Origin: Marinoscillum sp040218045
GTDB lineage: Bacteria > Bacteroidota > Bacteroidia > Cytophagales > Cyclobacteriaceae
Reading direction: 5' to 3'
NCBI GenBank assembly: GCA_040218045.1
Contig: JAVJQA010000024.1
Coordinates: 62,001-126,000, forward strand
Length of the DNA: 64,000 nt
Shown here: piece by piece, positions 33,850 through 40,985 of the stretch
Position numbering within the stretch: position 1 is the stretch's first letter
How the letters are laid out: every line of letters begins with the position of its first letter
The notes under the pieces: generated by a model
Told to the model about the DNA's origin: nothing
What the model saw: only the letters and a program-made list of their open reading frames with translations
The model's database searches: none
Program-made: the position numbers and the translations under genes

Positions 33850-34913
33850 ATTACAAGATTGTCAACATTCGGACTACGGCCTCAGTAGATCCAGTTGATT
33901 CCGTTCTGATCATTTATACAGGAGGCACCTTTGGGATGGCCTATGATGAGTCTGGATCACTGGCTCCATTCAACTTCGGTCGAGTAATTGATCGTGTACC
34001 GGAGCTGAGAGGACTAGAATTAAGATTGACTGTAATTTCCTTCCCTGAACCACGAGATTCATCCAATATCAATTATGTGGACTGGCAGGATATGGCCTAT
34101 ATCATTTATGAGAATTACTCTCAGTATGATGGTTTTGTGATCCTTCATGGCACAGATACTATGGCCTATAGTGCTTCTGCATTGAGTTATATGCTGAAAG
34201 GTTTGAATAAACCCGTGATATTTACCGGGGCACAAATCCCAATTGGATCTATTCGGTCAGATGCCCGGGAGAATTTGATTACAGCACTGGAAATTGCCTC
34301 TGCGAAGAATGGGAACGTGCCCATTGTAAACGAGGTATGCATATATTTTAATTACTTTTTACTTAGGGGTAACAGGTCTCAAAAAATACGAAGCAGCACA
34401 TTCGCAGCCTTCCAGTCTCAGAACTATCCTTACCTGGCAGAATCAGGCATAGAGATAGAGTACAGGCAGAATTATATGGCACCACATGACCCTGCAGCCA
34501 AGCTAAAGTTGTTGAATAAGTTTGATGATAATATTGCCATTCTTAAGATTTTCCCCAGCATTAATCAACAAACTGTAGAAAGTTTCTTCAATATTAAGGG
34601 GTTGCGAGGCGTTGTATTGGAGACTTATGGTTCTGGAAACACTATGAACCATGATTGGTTTATTAAAATATTGGAGAAAGCCATTAAGAAGGGCATTGTG
34701 ATTTACAATGTGAGTCAGTGTAGTGGGGGCGAGGTGATTCAGGGAAGATACGAGACAAGCAAGCGTCTCAATGATCTGGGGATTATCAGTGGAGGAGATA
34801 TTACTACTGAAGCTGCAGTGACAAAGCTTATGTTTCTTCTGGGAAATGAAAAATCGGAGACATCAATCAGAAGAAAATTGGCTATACCGATGAATGGCGA
34901 AATGGATAATTGA
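33846..34913 (+). CDS. ansA: Type I L-asparaginase
   Basis: This 355-residue protein hydrolyses asparagine to aspartate and ammonia. The first catalytic Thr lies in LIIYTGGTFGMAYD, and the second site in VILHGTDTMAYSASAL, with the Lys-containing PVIFTGAQIPIGSIRSDAREN segment. It has no signal peptide, so it is a cytoplasmic type I enzyme. It is the last gene of the seven-gene operon beginning at 28998. Confidence 0.92.
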   Translation: MNYKIVNIRTTASVDPVDSVLIIYTGGTFGMAYDESGSLAPFNFGRVIDRVPELRGLELRLTVISFPEPRDSSNINYVDWQDMAYIIYENYSQYDGFVILHGTDTMAYSASALSYMLKGLNKPVIFTGAQIPIGSIRSDARENLITALEIASAKNGNVPIVNEVCIYFNYFLLRGNRSQKIRSSTFAAFQSQNYPYLAESGIEIEYRQNYMAPHDPAAKLKLLNKFDDNIAILKIFPSINQQTVESFFNIKGLRGVVLETYGSGNTMNHDWFIKILEKAIKKGIVIYNVSQCSGGEVIQGRYETSKRLNDLGIISGGDITTEAAVTKLMFLLGNEKSETSIRRKLAIPMNGEMDN

Positions 34914-34940
34914 ATCTTGGCTAATTGAAATTTAAATTTG
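34910..34940 (+). promoter_or_regulatory. Promoter of tRNA-Ser
   Basis: TTG at 34910-34912 and TAAATTTG at 34933-34940 are 20 nt apart, a perfect Bacteroidota -33/-7 pair. Transcription would start near 34946, giving about 43 nt of 5' leader before the tRNA. It begins at the very end of the asparaginase gene. Confidence 0.65.
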
Positions 34941-34988
34941 CATAACCTCTATTTTCTTAATTTCTTTGTTGGCTTGTAGAAAGGACAA

Positions 34989-35078
34989 GGAGAGGTGGCC
35001 GAGTGGCTGAAGGCGCACGCTTGGAAAGCGTGTATACTTTTACGAGTATCGAGGGTTCGAATCCCTCTCTCTCCGCCA
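34989..35078 (+). tRNA. tRNA-Ser (anticodon GGA)
   Basis: The acceptor stem GGAGAGG pairs with TCTCTCC with one G-T pair; the anticodon stem CACGC/GCGTG encloses the loop TTGGAAA with anticodon GGA. A long variable arm (TATACTTTTACGAGTAT region) marks it as a class II tRNA. The T arm is GAGGG-TTCGAAT-CCCTC and the CCA end is encoded at 35076-35078. Its last 33 nt are repeated, interrupted, at 35333-35387. Confidence 0.97.
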
Positions 35079-35082
35079 GACA

Positions 35083-35328
35083 TTGAAATATTGTGTTTAC
35101 ATATTAAAAAGTGAAACTCATGGAACGCATTATTATAGTAGTTCGCAAGATGCAGAAGCACGGCTTAAACAACATAATAGCGGTAAAGTGAGGTATACGA
35201 AAGGCAGACGGCCTTGGCTATTGATTTATACGGAAACTTTTGAGACAAGATCAGAAGCAGTACGAAGAGAACGGTTTTTCAAAACTATAGAAGGTCACGA
35301 CTGGTTGAAATCGGAAGGGATTATCTAG
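35083..35328 (+). CDS. GIY-YIG nuclease directly behind tRNA-Ser
   Basis: This 81-residue protein is a minimal GIY-YIG domain of the UPF0213/URI type: KYCVYILKSETHG, a catalytic Arg in AEARLKQHNSG, RYTKGRRPWLLIY and the metal Glu in RSEAVRRERF. The YIG element is altered: HYYSSSQD replaces the usual YYIGST-x-D, losing one residue and the glycine. The start is uncertain: TTG at 35083 is 4 nt after the tRNA, and the frame is open back through the tRNA 3' half. It may be active or degenerate. A copy of the tRNA 3' end follows it. Confidence 0.8.
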   Translation: MKYCVYILKSETHGTHYYSSSQDAEARLKQHNSGKVRYTKGRRPWLLIYTETFETRSEAVRRERFFKTIEGHDWLKSEGII

Positions 35329-35332
35329 GTTT

Positions 35333-35387
35333 GAGTATCGAGGGTTCTGCCGCAGGCATTCCCGTGGAAGAATCCCTCTCTCTCCGC
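35333..35387 (+). repeat. Interrupted duplicate of the tRNA-Ser 3' half
   Basis: GAGTATCGAGGGTTC (35333-35347) and GAATCCCTCTCTCTCCGC (35370-35387) are identical to 35044-35076 of the tRNA. Between them, at the middle of the T loop, sits a 22-nt insertion (35348-35369) that starts with a TGCC-GCA-GGCA hairpin. The duplicate begins 5 nt after the nuclease stop codon, so nuclease and tRNA pieces form one unit. Confidence 0.9.
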
Positions 35388-35463
35388 TGAGTTCTTTTAA
35401 TTATTAATATATTTACGAATCTTACATAAAATTTAAACTTAACCGAAGACTACCAAACAGATT

Positions 35464-36294
35464 ATGAAACAGTTATTATCTCTTTTGATGTTAGCAGGTG
35501 TTTTCACCTTTTCTTCAGTGAATACATTCGCACAAGTAGGTTCTGATGTAGCATCAGACACTGCTGCGACCGACGCTGATACGGTTGCTTCTTATGAAGA
35601 AGAAGAGCCAGTTCCCGCGATCGCTGAGGAAATTGTTGAACCAGAGGAAGAATCTGAGGCAACATTTCATCAAGTAGTTAAGGAGCAATTCATCGATGGT
35701 GGCCCTGAATTCATGGGTATTGTATTGCTTTGTTTGATTCTTGGACTTGCTGTTGCAATTGAGAGAATCATCCATCTTAACTTGGCTACTACAAACGTTA
35801 AAAAATTATTGAGCAACGTGGAAAGTGCACTTTCTTCAGGTGGTGTTGAAGCTGCCAAGGAAGTTTGCCGAAACACGAGAGGGCCAGTTGCTTCCATCTT
35901 CGTTCAAGGTTTAATGAGAATGTCAGAAGGTATTGAAATGGTTGAGAAGTCAATCATCGCCTATGGATCTGTGGAAATGGGCAAGTTGGAAAAAGGAATG
36001 GTATGGATTTCACTTTTCATATCTCTAGCTCCTATGCTTGGTTTCATGGGTACGGTAATTGGTATGATCGACGCATTCGATGCGATTGCTGAAGCTGGTG
36101 ATGTATCTCCTGCACTTGTGGCCGGTGGTATTAAAGTAGCACTTTTGACTACTGTAGGTGGTCTAATAGTTGCTGTTATACTTCAGTTGTTCTACAACTA
36201 CCTTGTTTCTAAAATTGATTCATTGGTGAACAGCATGGAAGATGCTTCCATCTCACTTGTGGACATGCTTGTGAAGCACAACCTTTCTAAATAA
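35464..36294 (+). CDS. exbB: MotA/TolQ/ExbB proton-channel protein with periplasmic extension
   Basis: This 276-residue protein is an ExbB/TolQ-type channel subunit with membrane helices near residues 82-100, 175-195 and 215-240 and the signature KGMVWISLFISLAPMLGFMG. Before the first helix lies a signal-peptide-like leader (ending TFAQ) and an acidic segment of about 50 residues (EEEEPVPAIAEEIVEPEEESE). Classical ExbB lacks this part. It opens an operon with a small membrane protein and two ExbD genes, and should convert proton flow into work on an outer-membrane system. Confidence 0.92.
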   Translation: MKQLLSLLMLAGVFTFSSVNTFAQVGSDVASDTAATDADTVASYEEEEPVPAIAEEIVEPEEESEATFHQVVKEQFIDGGPEFMGIVLLCLILGLAVAIERIIHLNLATTNVKKLLSNVESALSSGGVEAAKEVCRNTRGPVASIFVQGLMRMSEGIEMVEKSIIAYGSVEMGKLEKGMVWISLFISLAPMLGFMGTVIGMIDAFDAIAEAGDVSPALVAGGIKVALLTTVGGLIVAVILQLFYNYLVSKIDSLVNSMEDASISLVDMLVKHNLSK

Positions 36295-36317
36295 TCACAA
36301 CTAAAACTGACTGACAC

Positions 36318-36629
36318 ATGGATATTATAGATGTAGGTTTATTCGCTAGCTACGGCTTAATTGTACTTTGTGCTTTGGCAGCGATAGTGATTCCATTACT
36401 TCAATCATTTGGAGATCCACAATCACTTATCAAGTCAGGTATTGGTTTAGGTGTGCTATTGGTAGTGTTTTTCATCGGGTACGCTTTGGCCAATGCTGAG
36501 AGCACAAACCCGAAAGTAACTGATTCAACTGCGAAGTTGGCAGAGGCTGGTATCATATCAATGTATATGTTTTTCTTTATTGCATTGGTTGGTATCGTTT
36601 ATACTGAAATCTCAAAACTGATTAAATAA
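36318..36629 (+). CDS. Small membrane protein in the ExbBD operon
   Basis: This 103-residue protein has three predicted membrane helices: GLIVLCALAAIVIPLLQSF, GIGLGVLLVVFFIGYALA and AGIISMYMFFFIALVGIVYT. It lies 23 nt after exbB and its stop overlaps the start of the next ExbD gene (TAATG). In Cytophagales this small protein is, to my knowledge, regularly found between exbB and exbD; its role is unknown, perhaps a channel accessory. Confidence 0.8.
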   Translation: MDIIDVGLFASYGLIVLCALAAIVIPLLQSFGDPQSLIKSGIGLGVLLVVFFIGYALANAESTNPKVTDSTAKLAEAGIISMYMFFFIALVGIVYTEISKLIK

Positions 36630-37261
36630 TGCCAAGAGGTAAAAAAAGACAACCACCTGAGGTCAGCTCAGGGTCGATGGCCGACATAGCGTTTCTTTTG
36701 CTTATTTTCTTTTTGGTAACTACCACAATAGCAAATGACAAGGGAATCGCGATGCGATTACCACCTAAGCCGGATCCGAATGAGCCACCACCTGAGGTGA
36801 CGAAAAACGACAAGAATATTTATAAAATTCTTGCTAATTCCGGAGACCAACTTCTTGTAGAAGATGAGCCATATAAAGAATCAATGACTCAGTTGAAGCA
36901 AGACGTAAAGGAGTTTGTACTAAACTTCGGAGCTCCCGAGGATGAAGGTATTCAGATTTATAATAGTCTTCCTTCTGCTATGAAGGCACAGATCAACATT
37001 TTCGGTAAGAAGTTGGATTCTTCTGACGACCCTACGGAATGTGTGGTTTCTTTCAAGGCTGCAAGAGGGACGAGTTACGAACTGTTTATCGAAGTACTTG
37101 ATGCTATCAACGGAGCGTATAATGAAATATATGCCCAGCGTGTAGGTATTTCTGTAGAAGAGTGGTTAGCTCTGGATAGAGATGACGACATTCAAAATGA
37201 TATGTATGAGCGTGCTCGTCAGGGTATTCCTCGTGCTATCTCAATTGCTGAACCAGATTAA
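36629..37261 (+). CDS. exbD: ExbD/TolR family protein (long form)
   Basis: This 210-residue protein has a short basic N-terminus, then GSMADIAFLLLIFFLVTTTI, the single ExbD transmembrane helix with the essential Asp. The periplasmic part is longer than in classical ExbD (about 140 residues) and includes KGIAMRLPPKPDPNEPPPEV and YNEIYAQRVGISVEEW. It forms a tandem with the next ExbD gene 11 nt later. Confidence 0.92.
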   Translation: MPRGKKRQPPEVSSGSMADIAFLLLIFFLVTTTIANDKGIAMRLPPKPDPNEPPPEVTKNDKNIYKILANSGDQLLVEDEPYKESMTQLKQDVKEFVLNFGAPEDEGIQIYNSLPSAMKAQINIFGKKLDSSDDPTECVVSFKAARGTSYELFIEVLDAINGAYNEIYAQRVGISVEEWLALDRDDDIQNDMYERARQGIPRAISIAEPD

Positions 37262-37272
37262 TCCATTGAACT

Positions 37273-37737
37273 ATGTCTAAGTTTAAAAAGAGTTCTAACA
37301 CGCAACAGGATATACCTACGGCTGCTTTACCGGATATCATTTTCATGCTTTTGTTCTTCTTCATGGTAACTACTGTGATGAGAGAAACGGATATAAAAGT
37401 GAAGCAGCAGCTTCCAAGAGCTTCTCAGCTAACAAAAATTGAAAGGAAGTCTTTGGTAAGTTACATTTATATAGGAGAGCCTAAAAATTCTTCTCTCTAC
37501 GGAGATGAGCCGAAAATACAAACCAATGATGTGTTCGTGGAAACGCAGGATATTGTACAGTTCGTTAACCAGGAGAAGGACAAGCTTTCTGAAGCTGAGA
37601 GAGATAGAATCACCATGTCTATGAAAGTAGACGTAGAAGTGAAAATGGGTATCGTATCAGATGTACAGCAAGAGTTGCGAGAAGCAAATGCGTTAAAAGT
37701 GCTTTACAGCTCGATCAGGAGTTCTGATCAGGAGTAA
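37273..37737 (+). CDS. exbD: ExbD/TolR family protein (short form)
   Basis: This 154-residue protein is a second ExbD. The transmembrane segment ALPDIIFMLLFFFMVTTVM carries the conserved Asp. The periplasmic part contains IQTNDVFVETQDIVQFVNQ and IVSDVQQELREANALKVLYS, the usual C-terminal helix. Two ExbD proteins with one ExbB suggest a mixed ExbD pair in the complex. A strong terminator follows 23 nt after the stop. Confidence 0.92.
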   Translation: MSKFKKSSNTQQDIPTAALPDIIFMLLFFFMVTTVMRETDIKVKQQLPRASQLTKIERKSLVSYIYIGEPKNSSLYGDEPKIQTNDVFVETQDIVQFVNQEKDKLSEAERDRITMSMKVDVEVKMGIVSDVQQELREANALKVLYSSIRSSDQE

Positions 37738-37760
37738 AGTTGATTAGATAAATAATATTG

Positions 37761-37793
37761 AAAAGGCTTCCTGGTTTCAGGAAGCCTTTTTTT
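37761..37793. terminator. Bidirectional terminator after the ExbBD operon
   Basis: AAAAGGCTTCCTG (37761-37773) and CAGGAAGCCTTTT (37778-37790) form a perfect 13-bp stem with a GTTT loop, flanked by A and T runs. It can end transcripts from both the ExbD genes and the convergent minus-strand gene. Confidence 0.9.
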
Positions 37794-38178
37794 ATAAAGC
37801 CTTTTCTACGTCTCTTTTGGCTTCTTCTAACATATCCTGAACGTTTTTGAACTGATTATCTATTTCTTCTCCTAATGATTTAAGTTCCTTTTCAGAAAGC
37901 TGGATAACTTTCTTAGCAGAGCGTTCAATTTTTGTTTTTTCGCTTTTCAGCTTATTGATCGTGCTTTTTAATTGTCTTTTGGCATCTCCTGTTTGGTTCT
38001 TGTAATCTTTTTCCAGCTTCTCTATTTGATTATCGAGTTGTTCAATTTTCACTTCGAGTTTTTTAGAGAGCTCTTCTTTCAGGTTGCTTGAAGTCTTAGA
38101 CTCTGTATCACATGCAAAAATGATTCCCGATAAGAAAAGTAGCAGTATTCGATAGTTATTTAGAATTAGTGTTCCCAA
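37792..38178 (-). CDS. Coiled-coil lipoprotein
   Basis: This 128-residue protein starts at a TTG codon inside the preceding gene. A leader (RILLLFLSGIIFACDTESK) ends with a probable lipidation Cys. The rest is almost wholly helical and rich in Lys and Glu (KLEVKIEQLDNQIEKLEKDY, then SEKTKIERSAKKVIQLSEKE), a long coiled coil. No family is recognised. It overlaps the ArsC-like gene by 23 nt. A structural or spacer role in the envelope is inference. Confidence 0.65.
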   Translation of the reverse strand: MGTLILNNYRILLLFLSGIIFACDTESKTSSNLKEELSKKLEVKIEQLDNQIEKLEKDYKNQTGDAKRQLKSTINKLKSEKTKIERSAKKVIQLSEKELKSLGEEIDNQFKNVQDMLEEAKRDVEKAL

Positions 38179-38524
38179 GTTGTTCTTTGATTAGTTCATA
38201 CGAAGATCCTACAATAAACGAAACTTCTGGCGAAAGGATTATAGGAGTTTTCAATTTAGTGGGATCATAAGAAAGAATTCTCACCAGTTCGTCATCAGTA
38301 TAGTGCTCATGTGAACTGCTCTGAGACTGCTTGTATAGGTCAGAAATAGACACTTTGAGCATATCTGCTATTTCGGCTATCTGCATAGGTGTCAGATGAT
38401 CTTTATGAATATCTCGCTCATTTAGCTTAATATGATCTATTGACAAGGCATAACCACGTGCGGTCTTATCTTGAATCATATTGCTGTTATATATAAATAG
38501 GTATTCACCTTCACTTACCATCAT
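38156..38524 (-). CDS. ArsC-like thioredoxin-fold protein lacking the active-site Cys
   Basis: This 122-residue protein follows the ArsC/Spx layout: a first strand FIYNSN, a helix, HLTPMQIAEIADMLKVS, DDELVRILSYDPTKLKTPII and LSPEVSFIVGSSYELIKE, which corresponds to the nP-LLkRPIv...viG region. The catalytic Cys after the first strand is absent (YNSNMIQDKTARG), so it cannot reduce arsenate by the known mechanism. Its function may be structural or regulatory. It overlaps the coiled-coil lipoprotein gene. Confidence 0.65.
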   Translation of the reverse strand: MMVSEGEYLFIYNSNMIQDKTARGYALSIDHIKLNERDIHKDHLTPMQIAEIADMLKVSISDLYKQSQSSSHEHYTDDELVRILSYDPTKLKTPIILSPEVSFIVGSSYELIKEQLGNTNSK

Positions 38525-38583
38525 AGTCTTTAATGTTTGATACTATATGGCTAACCTATAAGTCATGTAGGATGTTCGAGAAT

Positions 38584-39954
38584 TTAAGCGAGATATATGG
38601 TTTTGGCGTTGACAAATTCTTTGATGCCCAGAAAGGATAGTTCCCGCCCAAATCCACTTTGTTTCACACCTCCAAAGGGCAATCTTGGGTCAGATTTCAC
38701 AAACGAATTGATAAATGTACATCCGGCATCAATTTGAGTTTCGGCGATAGCCTTTGCCCGACCGTGATTGGTGCTAAATAGAGATGATCCTAGTCCAAAA
38801 TCTGAGTCGTTGGCAATGCGGATGGCCTCTTCTTCATCTTTAGCTGTAATAATGCAGGCCACGGGACCAAATAACTCATCATCAAATGCGGGCATTCCCT
38901 TGGTTACATCTGTAAGCAATGTAGCAGGGTAGAAATACCCGGTGCCTTGAGGTATTTCACCACCTATCAGACATTTAGCTCCCAACTTGATGGATTTGCT
39001 GACTTGTTCGTGGAGTTCTTCTCGTAGGTCCTTGCGTGCCATACTCCCGAGCTCTACATCAGAATCCAGCGGGTTTCCGTAATTCTTTGAGGATAACAGC
39101 GACTTTACTTTTTCTGTAAATTCAACAACGTTTTTTTCAGTGACAATGAAGCGTTTAGCTGCAATACAGCTTTGCCCGGTATTTATTAGTCTCCCTGTCA
39201 CACACATTTGTGCCGCCAGGTCCAGGTCTGCATCATTCAAGATCACGTATGGATCACTTCCTCCAAGTTCAAGTACGGTTTTCTTTAGGTATTTACCTGC
39301 AATGCTAGCTACTGACTTGCCCGCACCAGTTGATCCGGTCAGGGTGACGGCAGCTATTTTTGGATTACTGATGATAAATTCAATGGGTTTGGAATCTACG
39401 ATCAAAGCGGTGAACAAATGATCGGGAAAGCCTGCTTTCATAAAGAGTTTCTCTATTTCTAGTCCGCATTGGGTAGTGTTTCTGGAGTGCTTCAACAAAG
39501 CCGCATTGCCTGCCATAAGTCCAGGAGCCGCAAACCGGAAGACTTGCCAAAACGGAAAGTTCCATGGCATAATAGCCAGAACTATACCCAGGGGACTGTG
39601 ATGTACATAACTTTCAGAAGCATCACTATCTATGAAATCGTTCGCCAAAAAATGTTCTGCATTTTCGGCATAATACTCACAGACCCAGGCGCATTTCTCT
39701 ATTTCTGAGATACTCTGGGTAATGGGCTTGCCCATTTCGGTAGTGATGACTTTACCTAGGTCTTCTTTTTCTTTTATAAGTAGTTGGGCGAGCACATTCA
39801 TTGATTCAGCTCTTCGCTCAAAGCTACTTTGCTTCCATTGAGACCAGGTGTCATAAGTTTTGTCTATTTTATTATTGATCTCATCGTTTGACATTAGGTT
39901 AAACTCAGAGATGATTTCTTCAGTCGCTGGGTTTATTGTATTAAAATCCGCCAT
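38584..39954 (-). CDS. NAD(P)-dependent succinate-semialdehyde dehydrogenase-like
   Basis: This 456-residue aldehyde dehydrogenase has the catalytic Cys in NTGQSCIAAKRF, the Glu in LELGGSDPYVIL and the nucleotide loop LTGSTGAGKSV. The close match INPATEEIISEF and the overall length fit GabD/Sad-type semialdehyde dehydrogenases. It ends AGCTFINSFVKSDPRLPFGG with FGRELS, also typical. It lies 3 nt downstream of the HNH nuclease gene in the same direction. Confidence 0.88.
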   Translation of the reverse strand: MADFNTINPATEEIISEFNLMSNDEINNKIDKTYDTWSQWKQSSFERRAESMNVLAQLLIKEKEDLGKVITTEMGKPITQSISEIEKCAWVCEYYAENAEHFLANDFIDSDASESYVHHSPLGIVLAIMPWNFPFWQVFRFAAPGLMAGNAALLKHSRNTTQCGLEIEKLFMKAGFPDHLFTALIVDSKPIEFIISNPKIAAVTLTGSTGAGKSVASIAGKYLKKTVLELGGSDPYVILNDADLDLAAQMCVTGRLINTGQSCIAAKRFIVTEKNVVEFTEKVKSLLSSKNYGNPLDSDVELGSMARKDLREELHEQVSKSIKLGAKCLIGGEIPQGTGYFYPATLLTDVTKGMPAFDDELFGPVACIITAKDEEEAIRIANDSDFGLGSSLFSTNHGRAKAIAETQIDAGCTFINSFVKSDPRLPFGGVKQSGFGRELSFLGIKEFVNAKTIYLA

Positions 39955-39957
39955 TTT

Positions 39958-40464
39958 TTATGCACTTGCTTTACGTTCTAAATAAGGCAACCAGTCCTCC
40001 CTTAGGGATTTAGAAGTTGTCCTTAAGAACATAACATATGTAGGTCGGATAGGTTTGGTGACAAGTTTAAGTCCAACTTGTTCGGGTGAATAGTCACCTT
40101 TTTTTGCATTGCAGTGCTTGCAGGCGGTTACGAGATTTGTCCACGATGACTTGCCTCCTTTTGATTTAGGGATGAGGTGATCCAGGGTTAAATCCTTGTT
40201 GGTACCACAGTACTGGCAGGAAAACCGGTCTCTTTTGAAAATATTGTGACGAGTGAGCACTACCCCCTTATAGGGTACATTGATGTATTTTTTTACTTTG
40301 ATTACCGAAGGATAAGGGAATTCTTCGTTGACTGATCTAAGCATTTTTTCTTTGATATGACTGATCAGCTCCGCTTTGTTGAGGTACATCAAGAGAAACG
40401 CCCTTTCTGTGGAGCACACAGTAAGAGGGTTGTAATCAGCGTTGAGTACCAATACGGAGGTCAT
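39958..40464 (-). CDS. HNH endonuclease
   Basis: This protein of about 168 residues begins MTSVLVLNADYNPLTVCS and carries an HNH domain: CQYCG, LTLDHLIPKSKGG, SWTNLVTACKHCNAKKGD. The two Cys pairs bind zinc and DH..N..H form the catalytic site. This is the widespread stand-alone HNH family found near housekeeping genes, with unknown substrate. The ATG at 40464, 1 nt after the smpB stop, is preferred over an upstream start inside smpB. Confidence 0.9.
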   Translation of the reverse strand: MTSVLVLNADYNPLTVCSTERAFLLMYLNKAELISHIKEKMLRSVNEEFPYPSVIKVKKYINVPYKGVVLTRHNIFKRDRFSCQYCGTNKDLTLDHLIPKSKGGKSSWTNLVTACKHCNAKKGDYSPEQVGLKLVTKPIRPTYVMFLRTTSKSLREDWLPYLERKASA

Positions 40465-40465
40465 A

Positions 40466-40933
40466 TCAGATGCGCATACGTTTGAGTTCTCGGTCCTGAT
40501 CCTTTTTCTTAATGCTATCTCTTTTGTCAAAGAGCTTCTTACCTCTGGCTACCGCTATTTCAAGCTTTGCAAATCCGCGTTTGTTAATATAAATCCTAAC
40601 AGGAACAATCGTAAGGCCTTTTTCCTCAGTCTTTTCTTTGATTTTTTCAATCTCTTTTTTCTTCACCAGTAGTTTTCTTTCACGGTCTATCTGATGATTT
40701 TGGAAAGAACTATTGGTGTAAGGCGAAATATTCATCCCTTTAATGTAAAGTTCTTCACGATTGATATAGCAATAAGCTTCCTGAACACTTGCTTTGCCCT
40801 CACGAATGGATTTGATCTCAGTCCCTTTAAGCACAATACCAGCTTCGTATTTATCCAGAAACTCATACTCATAGCTTGCTTTTCGGTTTTTGATCTGTAT
40901 GTTATTTGAAAACCTTGGTTGTTCTTTAGCCAT
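40466..40933 (-). CDS. smpB: SsrA-binding protein
   Basis: This 155-residue protein is SmpB, the tmRNA partner that rescues stalled ribosomes. Signature parts include NNIQIKNRKASYEYEFLD, ELYIKGMNISPY and the basic C-terminal tail GKKLFDKRDSIKKKDQDREL. The tmRNA gene ssrA is not recognised in this window. HNH and aldehyde dehydrogenase genes follow within a few nt. Confidence 0.96.
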   Translation of the reverse strand: MAKEQPRFSNNIQIKNRKASYEYEFLDKYEAGIVLKGTEIKSIREGKASVQEAYCYINREELYIKGMNISPYTNSSFQNHQIDRERKLLVKKKEIEKIKEKTEEKGLTIVPVRIYINKRGFAKLEIAVARGKKLFDKRDSIKKKDQDRELKRMRI

Positions 40934-40945
40934 TGCTTATTATAT

Positions 40946-40953
40946 CAAAAATA
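40946..40953 (-). promoter_or_regulatory. Possible -7 box of smpB
   Basis: The minus strand reads TATTTTTG, matching TAnnTTTG, 13 nt upstream of the smpB ATG. No clear TTG is seen at the -33 position, and the leader would be very short, so this is tentative. Confidence 0.3.
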
Positions 40954-40985
40954 AAAATAAGTAAGAAGTGATTAGTATCTAAGAA

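Noticed and set aside
35333..35387. A second tRNA gene
   Set aside because: Only the 3' half is present, split by 22 nt; there is no acceptor 5' strand, D arm or anticodon arm.
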